Notes under the pieces: generated by a model | Databases searched by the model: none | What the model was told of the DNA's origin: nothing | Seen by the model: the letters and a program-made list of their open reading frames with translations, nothing else | Shown here: positions 17,478 through 26,445 of the stretch, piece by piece | Numbering within the stretch: the stretch's first letter is position 1 | Layout of the letters: every line of letters starts with the position of its first letter | Position numbers and translations under genes: made by a program | Assembly (NCBI GenBank): GCA_965248805.1 | Contig: CBDFKJ010000009.1 | Location: 1,364,001 to 1,428,000, forward strand | Direction: 5' to 3' | From: CBDFKJ01 sp965248805 | GTDB taxonomy: Bacteria; Pseudomonadota; Alphaproteobacteria; UBA6615 | Length of the DNA: 64,000 bases

Positions 17478-17936
17478 TCAGCCCTTCGCGCGCGCCTTTG
17501 CCATGTGCGCCAACGCCTCGATGGCGAAGACGTAGCCATCACTGCCGAGACCGCTGATCACCCCGGTGGCCGCCGGCGCGATAAACGAGCGGTGGCGAAA
17601 CCGCTCGCGTGCAAAGATGTTCGACAAATGCACCTCGATCAAGGGCACATCCAGTACGCGCACGGCATCATGCAAAGCGACCGAGGTGTGTGTATAGGCA
17701 CCCGCATTCAGTACGACGCCCGCTGCTGCGGCACGCGCCTCGTGCAGCCACTCGATTAGCTCGCCTTCGTGGTTTGACTGTTGGAACTTGAGCGCCAGTC
17801 CGCAGGCCTCGGCTACGGCCCGGCACCGCGCCTCGATGTCGGCCAGGGTTTCATGTCCGTAGTGCTGAGGCTCGCGTTGACCCAAGAGATTCAGATTCGG
17901 GCCATTCAGAATGAAAATCACAGGTTTATCGGACAC
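17478..17936 (-). CDS. aroQ: type II 3-dehydroquinate dehydratase
   Basis: 152 residues. AroQ converts 3-dehydroquinate to 3-dehydroshikimate in aromatic amino acid synthesis, as a dodecamer. The N-terminal NGPNLNLLGQREPQHYG carries the lid Arg and the catalytic Tyr. FQQSNHEGELIEWLHEA near 52, NAGAYTHTSVALHDA near 78 and VHLSNIFARERFRHRS near 103 (catalytic His) follow. It is the first gene of the accBC operon. About 265 bases with no clear gene separate it from the divergent decarboxylase. Confidence 0.96.
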   Translation of the reverse strand: MSDKPVIFILNGPNLNLLGQREPQHYGHETLADIEARCRAVAEACGLALKFQQSNHEGELIEWLHEARAAAAGVVLNAGAYTHTSVALHDAVRVLDVPLIEVHLSNIFARERFRHRSFIAPAATGVISGLGSDGYVFAIEALAHMAKARAKG

Positions 17937-18203
17937 TGGGGAACCAAATACGCCTTTATCGATAAACTTCCGTTATCATGATCGCGCGCGTCGGCGCAAT
18001 GCGCGCGGGCTAACCTGCCAACAGCCTGAATTTCAGCTTTCCTTCGCGATTTTTTCGCGTATAACCGGCCCTCGCGCCGGCCCGGGCCGCTGGCCTCCTT
18101 GCCAGAGCCGTCGAAGGGAGCCGCGGTGTCATCACCGCCTGGCTGGAGGCGTTTGGATGCAGTTCGCGCTGCACTGAACCCCTGGTTGAAGGTGGGCCCG
18201 TCC

Positions 18204-19334
18204 ATGACCCCCAAGATCTCGGAATTCCTACGAAACAATTCTCTCGAATCGCCATTCCTTGTGGTCGATTTGGACATGGTTGAGCGCAACTATCGCAGGC
18301 TGCACGGTTCCATGCCGTCGGCGGAGATCTTCTACGCGGTCAAGGCCAACCCGGCACCGGCGCTGTTATCTCGGCTGGTACAGCTCGGATCCAGCTTCGA
18401 TGCGGCGTCGATCCGCGAGATCGAGACGTGTCTCACCCTAGGCGCGGGGCCGCGGCGGATCTCGTTCGGCAACACGGTTAAGAAATCGGTGCACATTGCG
18501 CGTGCCTACGAGGCGGGCATCGATCTGTATGCTTTCGACGCCGCCGAGGAGTTGAAGAAGCTCGCGAAGTCGGCGCCCGGCAGCCGGGTATTCTGCCGCA
18601 TCGCGCTGGACAACGAGGGCGCGGAATGGCCATTGGGGCAGAAGTTCGGGTGCTCGCTCGATATGGCCCGCGATCTCATGCTGGAAGCCGGCGAACGCGG
18701 ACTGGTGCCGCACGGCATTTCTTTTCACGTCGGCAGCCAGCAATGCGACGTGCGGCAGTGGGACATCGCCATCGGCAAGACCGCGATGCTGTTCTGGGAG
18801 TTGGCGGACCGCGGCGTGGACGTGCGGATGGTCAATTTGGGCGGTGGATTTCCGGTCCAGTATCGCCGCAGCGTGCCGAGCCTCGAAGCTATCGGCGGCG
18901 AGATTAAGGCGGCCTTGTCGCGCCATTTCGGCAACCGCATGCCGGATGTGATCATCGAGCCGGGCCGCTCGATCGCCGCCGATGCCGGTGTGCTGCGTGC
19001 CGAGGTCGTGCTCATCGCGCACAAGAATTATGGCGACGACAAGCGCTGGGTGTATCTCGACATCGGCAAGTTTGGTGGGCTGGCCGAGACGCAGGCCGAG
19101 TCGATCCAATATCGGTTCCGCACGCCGCACGACGGCGGAGCCAACGGGCCGGTGGCGATCGCCGGGCCGACGTGCGACGGCGCGGACGTCCTGTATGACG
19201 AGGCCGGCTACGAGCTGCCGCATGCGCTTCAGGTCGGCGATCACATCGACGTCCTGTCGACCGGCGCCTACACAACGACCTATGCCTCGGTCGGGTTCAA
19301 CGGCTTCGCTCCGCTGAAAGCGTACTATATCTAG
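18204..19334 (+). CDS. type III PLP-dependent decarboxylase (ornithine/lysine decarboxylase-like)
   Basis: 376 residues, alanine-racemase-fold enzyme of polyamine synthesis. The PLP Lys is in IFYAVKANPAP near residue 49. HVGSQQCDVRQWD near 178 and the glycine loop VNLGGGFPVQY near 210 bind the phosphate. The C-terminal catalytic GPTCDGADVLYDEA near 320 contains the Cys/Asp pair used by ODC. The length and PTCDGxD form fit bifunctional ornithine/lysine decarboxylases common in alphaproteobacteria. MTPKISEFLRNN is taken as the start; an upstream in-frame ATG adds 35 unlikely residues. Confidence 0.9.
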   Translation: MTPKISEFLRNNSLESPFLVVDLDMVERNYRRLHGSMPSAEIFYAVKANPAPALLSRLVQLGSSFDAASIREIETCLTLGAGPRRISFGNTVKKSVHIARAYEAGIDLYAFDAAEELKKLAKSAPGSRVFCRIALDNEGAEWPLGQKFGCSLDMARDLMLEAGERGLVPHGISFHVGSQQCDVRQWDIAIGKTAMLFWELADRGVDVRMVNLGGGFPVQYRRSVPSLEAIGGEIKAALSRHFGNRMPDVIIEPGRSIAADAGVLRAEVVLIAHKNYGDDKRWVYLDIGKFGGLAETQAESIQYRFRTPHDGGANGPVAIAGPTCDGADVLYDEAGYELPHALQVGDHIDVLSTGAYTTTYASVGFNGFAPLKAYYI

Positions 19335-19369
19335 GCGCGATCGCTGGTCCCGAGACGGGCTGGGGGAGC

Positions 19370-19969
19370 TTGAATGATAGGTCGGAGAACGGCGTTCGCC
19401 GCTCTGGAAGCTGGGCCGTGACCGAAATCGGGCTTTCGCACGGCGTGGTTCGCATCTGTCCGTATCAGGCCGAATGGCCGCGCCTGTTCGAGGAAGAGGC
19501 GCGCCGGCTGCGTGCGCCGGCTGAATGCTGCGGTTATCGTGTGGAGCATATCGGTAGCACGGCGGTTCCCGGTCTGGTGGCGAAACCGATCATCGATATC
19601 ATGATGGCGGTGCCCGATTTGCCCCCGTCGCCTGACCTTACGGCCGCCTTGGAACGCTCGGGCTACACGCATCGCGGCGATGGCGGCGTGTCCGGACGCG
19701 CATACTTCGTCAAGGCGGTGCCGGAGTGCCGCACCCATCATCTCAACTTGTGTGTCGAAGGAAGCCGCTTCTGGATGGCAACTATCGTATTTCGCGATCA
19801 TCTGCGTGCCAGCGCGACGGACTTGCAACGCTATGCTCAACTGAAGACGAGATTGGCTGAGGCCTACGCGGGCGACCGCCCCGGCGATACACAGGCCAAG
19901 TCGAGCTTCATTGCCGAGATCCTCCGCGCACATTCCAGCGGGTATCGTGACGATGGGTCTCGGCCGTAG
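19370..19969 (+). CDS. GrpB/UPF0157 family nucleotidyltransferase-fold protein
   Basis: 199 residues. The family signature VEHIGSTAVPGLVAKPIIDIMM spans about residues 58-79 and has the GS...D-x-D arrangement of minimal nucleotidyltransferases. HHLNLCVEGS near 125 is also conserved. A TTG preceded by GGGGGAG is taken as start. A GTG at 19418 (VTEIGLSHG) would remove 16 residues and is equally possible. The biological substrate of GrpB proteins is not settled. It is convergent with the MarR gene, 20 bases apart. Confidence 0.85.
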   Translation: MNDRSENGVRRSGSWAVTEIGLSHGVVRICPYQAEWPRLFEEEARRLRAPAECCGYRVEHIGSTAVPGLVAKPIIDIMMAVPDLPPSPDLTAALERSGYTHRGDGGVSGRAYFVKAVPECRTHHLNLCVEGSRFWMATIVFRDHLRASATDLQRYAQLKTRLAEAYAGDRPGDTQAKSSFIAEILRAHSSGYRDDGSRP

Positions 19970-19989
19970 GTCGGGCTACGCCGTCGCCG

Positions 19990-20484
19990 TCAATCGTCCG
20001 CGGCGAGTCGATGGGCCCGTTCCTGCAGGGTGGTGAGCAGTCGGTCGAGGTGCTGCCGCTCACTGGTGGATAGGGCCGCCAGCAAGTCGCGTTCGCGCGC
20101 CAGCGCCAGCGGCACGATCTGCCTATAGATTTTTTCGCCCTTTCCACTCAGGCGCAGCAAGCCGCGCCGGCGATCTCCGGGGTCGCGGCGGCGGTGGATA
20201 TGTCCAGACCGGTCCAGGCGCGCCACCGCGCGGCTGACCCGCACCTTGTCCATGGCCGTGCGCGCGGCGACGTCGCCGGATGTTAGCGGCGCAAACCGGC
20301 CGAGAACGGCCATCACGCGCCATTCGGATATGGTTAACGAAAAGCGTGCAGCATACTCGCGGGCGATCGCGCCGCTAATGGTGTTGCTCAGGACCGACAG
20401 CCGATAGGGCACGAACCGCTCGAGATCGAGACGCCCAGCCGGTGCGCTCTTGCGGGTCGCCATGTCTGATTGAATTGGTTTCAT
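19990..20484 (-). CDS. MarR-family transcriptional regulator
   Basis: 164 residues (157 if the internal ATG at 20463 is used). The winged helix spans about 45-115: LTISEWRVMAVLGRF, then TSGDVAARTAMDKVRVSRAVARL recognition helix and the wing RDPGDRRRGLLRLS. It is divergent from the homogentisate operon, and a perfect palindrome sits in the shared promoter region. The palindrome touches the first codons of the longer version, which favours the shorter start or autoregulation. It is likely the repressor of tyrosine catabolism, sensing a pathway intermediate such as homogentisate (inference). Confidence 0.9.
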   Translation of the reverse strand: MKPIQSDMATRKSAPAGRLDLERFVPYRLSVLSNTISGAIAREYAARFSLTISEWRVMAVLGRFAPLTSGDVAARTAMDKVRVSRAVARLDRSGHIHRRRDPGDRRRGLLRLSGKGEKIYRQIVPLALARERDLLAALSTSERQHLDRLLTTLQERAHRLAADD

Positions 20485-20498
20485 TTGAAACTTATATA
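20470..20498 (+). promoter_or_regulatory. promoter of the homogentisate operon with a MarR operator in its spacer
   Basis: TTGAAT (20470-20475) and TATATA (20493-20498) are separated by 17 bases. The spacer holds the perfect inverted repeat GTTTCATTTGAAAC (20478-20491). A dimeric MarR repressor bound there would directly block RNA polymerase. Position and symmetry are seen in the sequence, and the regulator assignment is inferred from the divergent gene. Confidence 0.65.
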
Positions 20499-20552
20499 GA
20501 CGTTGTCAGGATCGGTTCCAATGCCGGCACACGCCGGGAAGGAGCGAAGACC

Positions 20553-21647
20553 ATGTCAGCTGCGACGACGAAACGCCCGGCTCCGGAGGCGCTGTGGGAT
20601 AACCCCATGGGCACCGACGGGTTCGAATTCGTGGAGTTCACCGCCCCCGACCCGAGCCGCCTGATGGCGCTGTTCGAGCGCATGGGGTTCAGCGCGGTCG
20701 CCCGCCACCGCTCCAAGAACGTGACTCTGTTCCGCCAGGGCGACATCAATTTCGTCGTCAATGCCGAGCCGAGTAGTCGGGCGGAATCGTTCGCCTCGGC
20801 GCACGGTCCGTCCTCAAACGCCTTTGCCGTGCGCGTGGACGACACCGCCGCGGCGCTCACCCGGGCGGAATCGTTGGGTGCCAAAATCAACCAAGCCCGG
20901 GCCGGGCCGATGGAGCTCAACCTGCCGGGCATCGTAGGGATCGGCGACAGCCTCCTCTATCTCATCGACCGCTATGGTGATCGTGGATCGATCTATGACG
21001 TTGATTTCGAGCCGATCGCTGGCGTCGATCCGTCACCGGTCGGTGTTGGGCTCACAACCATCGACCATCTGACACATAACGTCGCCATGGGGCACATGGA
21101 CCGCTGGGCCGCGTTCTACGAGCGCTACTTCAATTTCCGCGAGCTGAAATACTTCGACATCGAGGGCCAACTCACGGGCCTGCGCAGCCGCGCGATGGTC
21201 AGTCCCTGCGGCAAGATCCGCATCCCGATCAATGAGTCCGCCGACGACAGGAGCCAAATCGTCGAGTTCCTCGAGGCCTACAGGGGCGAGGGCATTCAGC
21301 ACATTGCGCTGTCGACCGATGACATCCACGCCAGTGTCGAGGCCATGCGGGAACAGGGCGTGACGTTCTTGCCAACGCCGGACGCCTACTACGACGGCGT
21401 CGATGCGCGCGTTCCCGGCCACGGCGAGGATATGGATAAGATGCGGCGCAATCGCGTCCTTATCGACGGCGCGCCGACCGAGGATCAGGGACTGCTGCTG
21501 CAGATCTTCACCGAGAACGTCATCGGCCCGATCTTCTTCGAGCTTATCCAGCGCAAGGGGAACGACGGCTTCGGCGAGGGCAATTTTAAGGCCCTATTCG
21601 AATCGATGGAACAGGATCAGATAAGGCGCGGCGTGTTGGAGGCCTGA
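20553..21647 (+). CDS. hppD: 4-hydroxyphenylpyruvate dioxygenase
   Basis: 364 residues. It converts 4-hydroxyphenylpyruvate to homogentisate with Fe(II) and O2. Two vicinal-oxygen-chelate halves are present. The iron ligands are visible as His in TTIDHLTHNV (about 170), His in GIQHIALST (about 249) and Glu in FFELIQRKG (about 330). GGGAAGGAG lies about 14 bases before the ATG. An upstream in-frame ATG would run through the promoter and operator and is rejected. First gene of the catabolic operon. Confidence 0.96.
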   Translation: MSAATTKRPAPEALWDNPMGTDGFEFVEFTAPDPSRLMALFERMGFSAVARHRSKNVTLFRQGDINFVVNAEPSSRAESFASAHGPSSNAFAVRVDDTAAALTRAESLGAKINQARAGPMELNLPGIVGIGDSLLYLIDRYGDRGSIYDVDFEPIAGVDPSPVGVGLTTIDHLTHNVAMGHMDRWAAFYERYFNFRELKYFDIEGQLTGLRSRAMVSPCGKIRIPINESADDRSQIVEFLEAYRGEGIQHIALSTDDIHASVEAMREQGVTFLPTPDAYYDGVDARVPGHGEDMDKMRRNRVLIDGAPTEDQGLLLQIFTENVIGPIFFELIQRKGNDGFGEGNFKALFESMEQDQIRRGVLEA

Positions 21648-21653
21648 AGCACA

Positions 21654-22805
21654 ATGAAACAGCCGATCTCAATTGCCAAGGTTGAAGGCGAGGCATCGCG
21701 TCAAGCGCACGCCGATCTGCCGGAGGGCACCTATGAGCGCGAGCTTGGCCGCGAAGGCTTCTTCGGTCCGGCAAGCCACATGTACCATGCGCATCCGCCA
21801 ACCGGATGGACCCATTGGCACGGTCCGACACGCCCGCGTGCGTTCGATCTCAATCGGGTCCAGGGTGAAAGCCCGAGCCCGTGGCAAGTCGCGGAAGTGA
21901 TGTCGAACGCCCACGTGCGGCTGCGCTTCTGGCGTACCTCAGGCGCCATGCCGATGCTGGCCCGCAACGGCGACGGCGACGAGTTGTTGTTCGTCCACGA
22001 CGGCACCGGCCATCTGTATTGCGACTACGGCCACATGCCAATCAGCGAGGGCGACTATGTGCTGCTGCCGCGCGGCACGTTGTGGCGCACGGAGTTCGAC
22101 GGTGCGGCGAGCCTGCTCATGATCGAGGCGACCAATTCGAGCTTTGGCCTGCCGGACAAGGGACCCGCCGGGCGTCACGCTATCTTCGATCCGGCGGTGT
22201 TGGCCTCGCCGCAAATCGACGACGCCTTCCGTGCGCAGCAGGGCGAGCGCGAGTGGCAGTTGGAAATCAAGCGGCGCAACAAGATCTCGACCGTCATCTA
22301 CCCGTTCAACCCATTGGACGCGGTCGGCTGGCACGGTGACTTGATGCCGGTGCGGCTCAATTGGCGCGACATCAGGCCGATAATGAGTCACCGCTACCAC
22401 CTGCCGCCCTCGGCGCACACGACGTTTCTCGCCGACCGCTTTGTCGTCTGCACATTCGTGCCGCGGCCGTTCGAGACCGACCCCGACGCACTCAAGGTGC
22501 CGTTCTTCCACTCCAATGACGATTTCGACGAGGTGTTGTTTTACCACCGCGGCGATTTCTTCAGCCGCGACAACATCGACCGCGGTATGATCACATTCCA
22601 CCCGAGCGGCTTCCCGCACGGACCGCATCCCAAGGCGCTGAAGAACGCGTTTCAGCCGGCCAAAGCGGAGACCGACGAGGTGGCCGTGATGATCGACGCC
22701 CGTGACGGGCTGGATGTGGCCCGCGCGCTGGACGGTGTCGAGGTTACCGACTACATCAACTCCTGGAAAACATCGGACGACGCGGCGCCTCAGGCCGCCG
22801 AGTAA
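21654..22805 (+). CDS. hmgA: homogentisate 1,2-dioxygenase
   Basis: 383 residues, cupin-fold enzyme that opens the ring of homogentisate to maleylacetoacetate. Fe ligands lie in the C-terminal half: EVLFYHRGDFFSRDN near 290, and the HPSGFPHGPHP segment near 318. HRYHLPPSAHTTF near 245 is also conserved. It is shorter than the about 430-residue enzymes of Pseudomonas but normal for this bacterial branch. It begins six bases after hppD and its stop overlaps the next start. Confidence 0.93.
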   Translation: MKQPISIAKVEGEASRQAHADLPEGTYERELGREGFFGPASHMYHAHPPTGWTHWHGPTRPRAFDLNRVQGESPSPWQVAEVMSNAHVRLRFWRTSGAMPMLARNGDGDELLFVHDGTGHLYCDYGHMPISEGDYVLLPRGTLWRTEFDGAASLLMIEATNSSFGLPDKGPAGRHAIFDPAVLASPQIDDAFRAQQGEREWQLEIKRRNKISTVIYPFNPLDAVGWHGDLMPVRLNWRDIRPIMSHRYHLPPSAHTTFLADRFVVCTFVPRPFETDPDALKVPFFHSNDDFDEVLFYHRGDFFSRDNIDRGMITFHPSGFPHGPHPKALKNAFQPAKAETDEVAVMIDARDGLDVARALDGVEVTDYINSWKTSDDAAPQAAE

Positions 22806-23791
22806 TGAAGCTTGCGAGCCTCAATCGGGGCCGCGACGGTGATCTGTCGGTCGTATCGCGCGATCTGAGCAAGATCGCCTCGGCGGCGAGTGTCGCCCCG
22901 ACGCTGCAGGCGGCATTGGAGGATTGGGATCGCTGCGCGCCGGCATTGTCGCAGCTGTCGGCGATGCTGGAGGAGGGTTTCATCGCCGACGCGGGCGCGT
23001 TCGACCCGTCGGTTCTGGCCTCGCCACTGCCGCGTGCGTACCAGTTCCTCGACGGCAGCGCCTATCTCAACCATGTCGAGCTCGTGCGCAGGGCGCGAGG
23101 GGCGGATCTGACGCCGAGCCTGCTCGACGATCCGCTGATGTATCAGGCGGTGAGCGACGGTTTCCTGGCGCCGGGCGAGGATATTCGTGTGGGCAGCGAG
23201 GACTATGGCATCGACTTCGAAGCCGAGGTGGCCGTTATTGTCGACGATGTGCCCATGGGCGTAACCGCGCACGACGCCGGCGGCCACATCAAGCTGGTGA
23301 TGCTCGTCAACGACGTGTCGCTGCGGCGGTTGATCCCGGCAGAGCTAGCCAAGGGCTTCGGCTTTCTGGTCGGCAAGCCGCGCTCGGCCTTCTCACCCGC
23401 GGCGGTGACGCCGGACGAGTTGGGTGCCGCCTGGGACGGTGGCAAGCTCAGCTTGCCGCTGTTGGTGCATCTGAACGGTCGCGAGGTTGGGCGGGCGAAT
23501 GCCGGCGTCGACATGAACTTCGACTTCCCGCGCCTGATCGCCCATGCCGCGCAGACGCGGCCGTTGGCCGCCGGCACCATCATCGGATCGGGCACCGTAT
23601 CCAATCGCGACCGCGCCGCTGGCTCGAGCTGCCTCGCCGAGATCCGCACCATCGAGAAGCTCGACCGCGGCGCCTCGACGACGCCGTTCATGGGCTTTGG
23701 CGACCGCGTGCGCATCGAGATGTGCGACGACACCGGCGCATCCATCTTCGGCGTCATCGATCAGCGCGTGGTCCGCTTCGCCGGTCCGTGA
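22805..23791 (+). CDS. fahA: fumarylacetoacetate hydrolase
   Basis: 328 residues. It cleaves fumarylacetoacetate to fumarate and acetoacetate, the last step of tyrosine degradation. The FAH domain (about 80-325) has YLNHVELVRRARGAD, DYGIDFEAEVAVIVDDV near 138 (metal-binding Glu), LVNDVSLRRLIP near 168 and GTIIGSGTVSNRD near 256. The ATG overlaps the hmgA stop by one base, confirming the operon. Confidence 0.92.
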   Translation: MKLASLNRGRDGDLSVVSRDLSKIASAASVAPTLQAALEDWDRCAPALSQLSAMLEEGFIADAGAFDPSVLASPLPRAYQFLDGSAYLNHVELVRRARGADLTPSLLDDPLMYQAVSDGFLAPGEDIRVGSEDYGIDFEAEVAVIVDDVPMGVTAHDAGGHIKLVMLVNDVSLRRLIPAELAKGFGFLVGKPRSAFSPAAVTPDELGAAWDGGKLSLPLLVHLNGREVGRANAGVDMNFDFPRLIAHAAQTRPLAAGTIIGSGTVSNRDRAAGSSCLAEIRTIEKLDRGASTTPFMGFGDRVRIEMCDDTGASIFGVIDQRVVRFAGP

Positions 23792-23848
23792 CATCCCGGC
23801 GCCGGATCGATATCACGGGTCGTCGTCACTGCTGGACGGTGAGCCGAC

Positions 23849-25768
23849 ATGTCACAGACCCTTCCCTACGGCACCTGGCCCTCGCCGATAACCGCTGAGC
23901 TGATTGTCGGTGAGAGCATCGGCTTAGGCTGGGTCGCGCTCGACGGCGACGACCTCTACTGGCTCGAAAGCAGGCCGCGCGAAGGTGGGCGCACGGTTCT
24001 GGTGCGTCGGCGCGGCGACGGCGTCATCGGGGATGTCACGCCGCCGCCCTACAATGTGCGTTCGCGCGTCCACGAATATGGCGGCGGTGCGGCGCTGATC
24101 GACGGCGTCGTCTATTTCGTCAATTTCTCCGACCAGCGCATCTACGTCCATCGCAGCGACGAAGCGCCGCGGCTGCTGACGCCCGAGGGCGATTGGCGTT
24201 TTGCCGCTATGGAACTGGATGCACGGCGCCGGCGTCTGATCTGTGTGTGTGAGGATCACACCAACGCGGATCCGCTGCCGGAGAACCGCTTAGTGAGCGT
24301 GGCGCTGGACGACGGCGCGGTGGCCACGCTGGCGCGCGGCCGCGATTTCTATGCCGGGCCGCGACTGTCGTCCGACGGTCGGCGTTTGGCGTGGCTGAGT
24401 TGGGACCTTCCGAACATGCCGTGGGATGGCTCAACGCTGTGGGTCGCTGACGTCGCCGACGATGGGAGTCTTGGCGATGCACACATCGTCGCCGGTGGGA
24501 TGGCGGAGTCGATCGCGCAGCCGGAGTGGTCGCCCGACGGTGTGCTGCACTTCGTCTCGGACCGTTCCGGTTGGTGGAACCTGTATCGGGCGGGCAGAGA
24601 CGGGCCGGTACCGCTGTGTCCGCGCGAGGCTGAGTTCGCCGGGCCGCAGTGGGGCCTGGGCATGACCTACTATGGGTTCCTGGCCGACGGACGCATCCTC
24701 AGCACCTACAACGAGGCCGGCACCTGGCGGCTCGGTGAAGTCGCCGATGGGACACTGATCCCGTGGCCGGTTGCGTCGACCGATTTCTCCATGCTGAAGG
24801 TGAGCGGCGACAATGCTGCATTCGTCGGCGCCTCGGCGCGATCACCGGCGGCGGTGGTCGCGCTGGACGTTGCCAAGCGGACCGAGATGACGGTGCGCGC
24901 GTCGCTGCGGACCGATATCGATGCGGATTACCTATCTACGCCGCAAGGCCTCTCATTTCCCAGCGAAGGCGGCGCCACCGCGCATGGACTCTTCTACCCG
25001 CCCGTGAACAAAGATGCGCGGGCGCCCACCGGCGACAAGCCGCCGTTGATCGTGCGCTCGCACGGCGGCCCGACCGGCGCATCGTCGTCGGCGTTCAACC
25101 TGGGGATTCAGTTTTGGACCAGCCGCGGGTTTGCGCTGCTCGACGTCAACTACCGCGGCAGCAGCGGCTATGGCCGCGCCTACCGAGACGCGTTGGACGG
25201 CCAGTGGGGCGTGGCGGATGTCGATGACTGTGTCGCCGGTGCGCGGCATCTGGTCGCGCAGGATCTTGTCGACGGCGAGCGCCTGATCATCCGCGGCTCC
25301 AGCGCCGGCGGCTACACGACATTGGCCGCACTCGCCTTTCGCGATGTGTTCAAGGCCGGGGCGAGCCACTATGGCATTGGCGATCTGGAGCGTCTGGCCG
25401 CCGACACCCACAAGTTCGAAAGCGGCTATCTGGATCGGCTGATCGGTCCGTACCCTCAAGCTCGCTCGCTCTATCTTAAGCGTTCGCCTGCGCACCATCC
25501 GCACGGGTTGAACTGCCCGGTGATCTTCTTCCAGGGTCGGGAAGATAAGATCGTACCGCCCAACCAAGCGGAGCAGATGGTGCAATCACTCAAGGAGCGC
25601 GCCGTCACCGTCGCCTATGTCGCCTTCGACGGCGAGGGCCACGGGTTCCGCCAAGCGGCCAACATCAAACGGGCGCTGGAGGCCGAGTTGTATTTCTACG
25701 GCCGGGTGTTCGGTTTCACGCCCGCCGATGCGATCGACCCCGTGCCGATCGACAACCCGCCGCTCTAA
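23849..25768 (+). CDS. S9-family prolyl oligopeptidase-like serine peptidase
   Basis: 639 residues. The N-terminal 370 residues form a beta-propeller with repeated W/D motifs (DLYWLESRPREGGR, EPEWSPDG-like blades). The C-terminal alpha/beta-hydrolase domain has the nucleophile Ser in IIRGSSAGGYTT near 480, Asp in FFQGREDKIVPP near 565 and His in DGEGHGFRQ near 595, a complete triad. There is no signal peptide, so it is cytoplasmic and may be an acylaminoacyl- or oligopeptidase. It lies between fahA and maiA, an unusual guest in a tyrosine catabolic operon; it might supply Tyr/Phe from peptides (inference). Confidence 0.9.
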   Translation: MSQTLPYGTWPSPITAELIVGESIGLGWVALDGDDLYWLESRPREGGRTVLVRRRGDGVIGDVTPPPYNVRSRVHEYGGGAALIDGVVYFVNFSDQRIYVHRSDEAPRLLTPEGDWRFAAMELDARRRRLICVCEDHTNADPLPENRLVSVALDDGAVATLARGRDFYAGPRLSSDGRRLAWLSWDLPNMPWDGSTLWVADVADDGSLGDAHIVAGGMAESIAQPEWSPDGVLHFVSDRSGWWNLYRAGRDGPVPLCPREAEFAGPQWGLGMTYYGFLADGRILSTYNEAGTWRLGEVADGTLIPWPVASTDFSMLKVSGDNAAFVGASARSPAAVVALDVAKRTEMTVRASLRTDIDADYLSTPQGLSFPSEGGATAHGLFYPPVNKDARAPTGDKPPLIVRSHGGPTGASSSAFNLGIQFWTSRGFALLDVNYRGSSGYGRAYRDALDGQWGVADVDDCVAGARHLVAQDLVDGERLIIRGSSAGGYTTLAALAFRDVFKAGASHYGIGDLERLAADTHKFESGYLDRLIGPYPQARSLYLKRSPAHHPHGLNCPVIFFQGREDKIVPPNQAEQMVQSLKERAVTVAYVAFDGEGHGFRQAANIKRALEAELYFYGRVFGFTPADAIDPVPIDNPPL

Positions 25769-25791
25769 TCGCGCGCCGGAGGTATCCCGCG

Positions 25792-26439
25792 ATGATCTTC
25801 TATGATTACTTCCGGTCGTCGGCCGCGTTCCGCTGCCGCATCGGGCTCAATCTGAAGGGCTTGACGCCGGAGCGGCGGTTCGTGCACCTGCGCCGCCGCG
25901 AGCATCGATCGCCCGACTATCTCGCAGTGAACCCACAGGGTTTAGTGCCGGCGTTGCAGCTGGTTGACGGCACCGTACTGATCCAGTCGCTGGCGATCAT
26001 CGAGTATCTCGACGCGATGCCGCCCACACCGCCACTCTTGCCGGCAGAACCGGTGGAGCGGGCGCGCGTAAGCGCGATTTCGCTCGCCATCGCCTGTGAA
26101 ATCCACCCGATACAGAGTTTGCGTGTGCTCAATTACCTGACCGACACGTTCGGCGTGGACGAGGAAACGCGCACGCGGAAATGGTGCCGCTATTGCATCG
26201 AGGAGGGGCTCCGCGGCGTCGAGGGTTCGCTCGCCGGCCACCGGCACACCGGTCGTTACTGCCACGGTGATAGGCCGACGCTGGCGGATTGCTGCCTGGT
26301 GCCACAGATCCTCAACGCCCGGCGCTTCGGCTGTGATCTGGAGCCCTATCCGGAAGTCATGCGCATCGTCGCTGAGTGCGCTTCGTTGCCGGCCTTCGCC
26401 GACGCGGCGCCGGCTGTGCAACCCGACGCCGAGGCGTAG
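25792..26439 (+). CDS. maiA: maleylacetoacetate isomerase (zeta-class glutathione transferase)
   Basis: 215 residues. It isomerises maleylacetoacetate to fumarylacetoacetate using glutathione. The zeta-class active-site motif SSAAFRCRIGLNLKG (residues 9-23; canonical SSxxxRVRIAL) is present with the catalytic Ser. NPQGLVPAL near 48 and QSLAIIEYLD near 64 bind glutathione. The C-terminal helical domain has HTGRYCHGDRPTLADCCLVPQ near 150. It closes the pathway between hmgA and fahA and is last in the operon. Confidence 0.93.
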   Translation: MIFYDYFRSSAAFRCRIGLNLKGLTPERRFVHLRRREHRSPDYLAVNPQGLVPALQLVDGTVLIQSLAIIEYLDAMPPTPPLLPAEPVERARVSAISLAIACEIHPIQSLRVLNYLTDTFGVDEETRTRKWCRYCIEEGLRGVEGSLAGHRHTGRYCHGDRPTLADCCLVPQILNARRFGCDLEPYPEVMRIVAECASLPAFADAAPAVQPDAEA

Positions 26440-26445
26440 AGCGCG

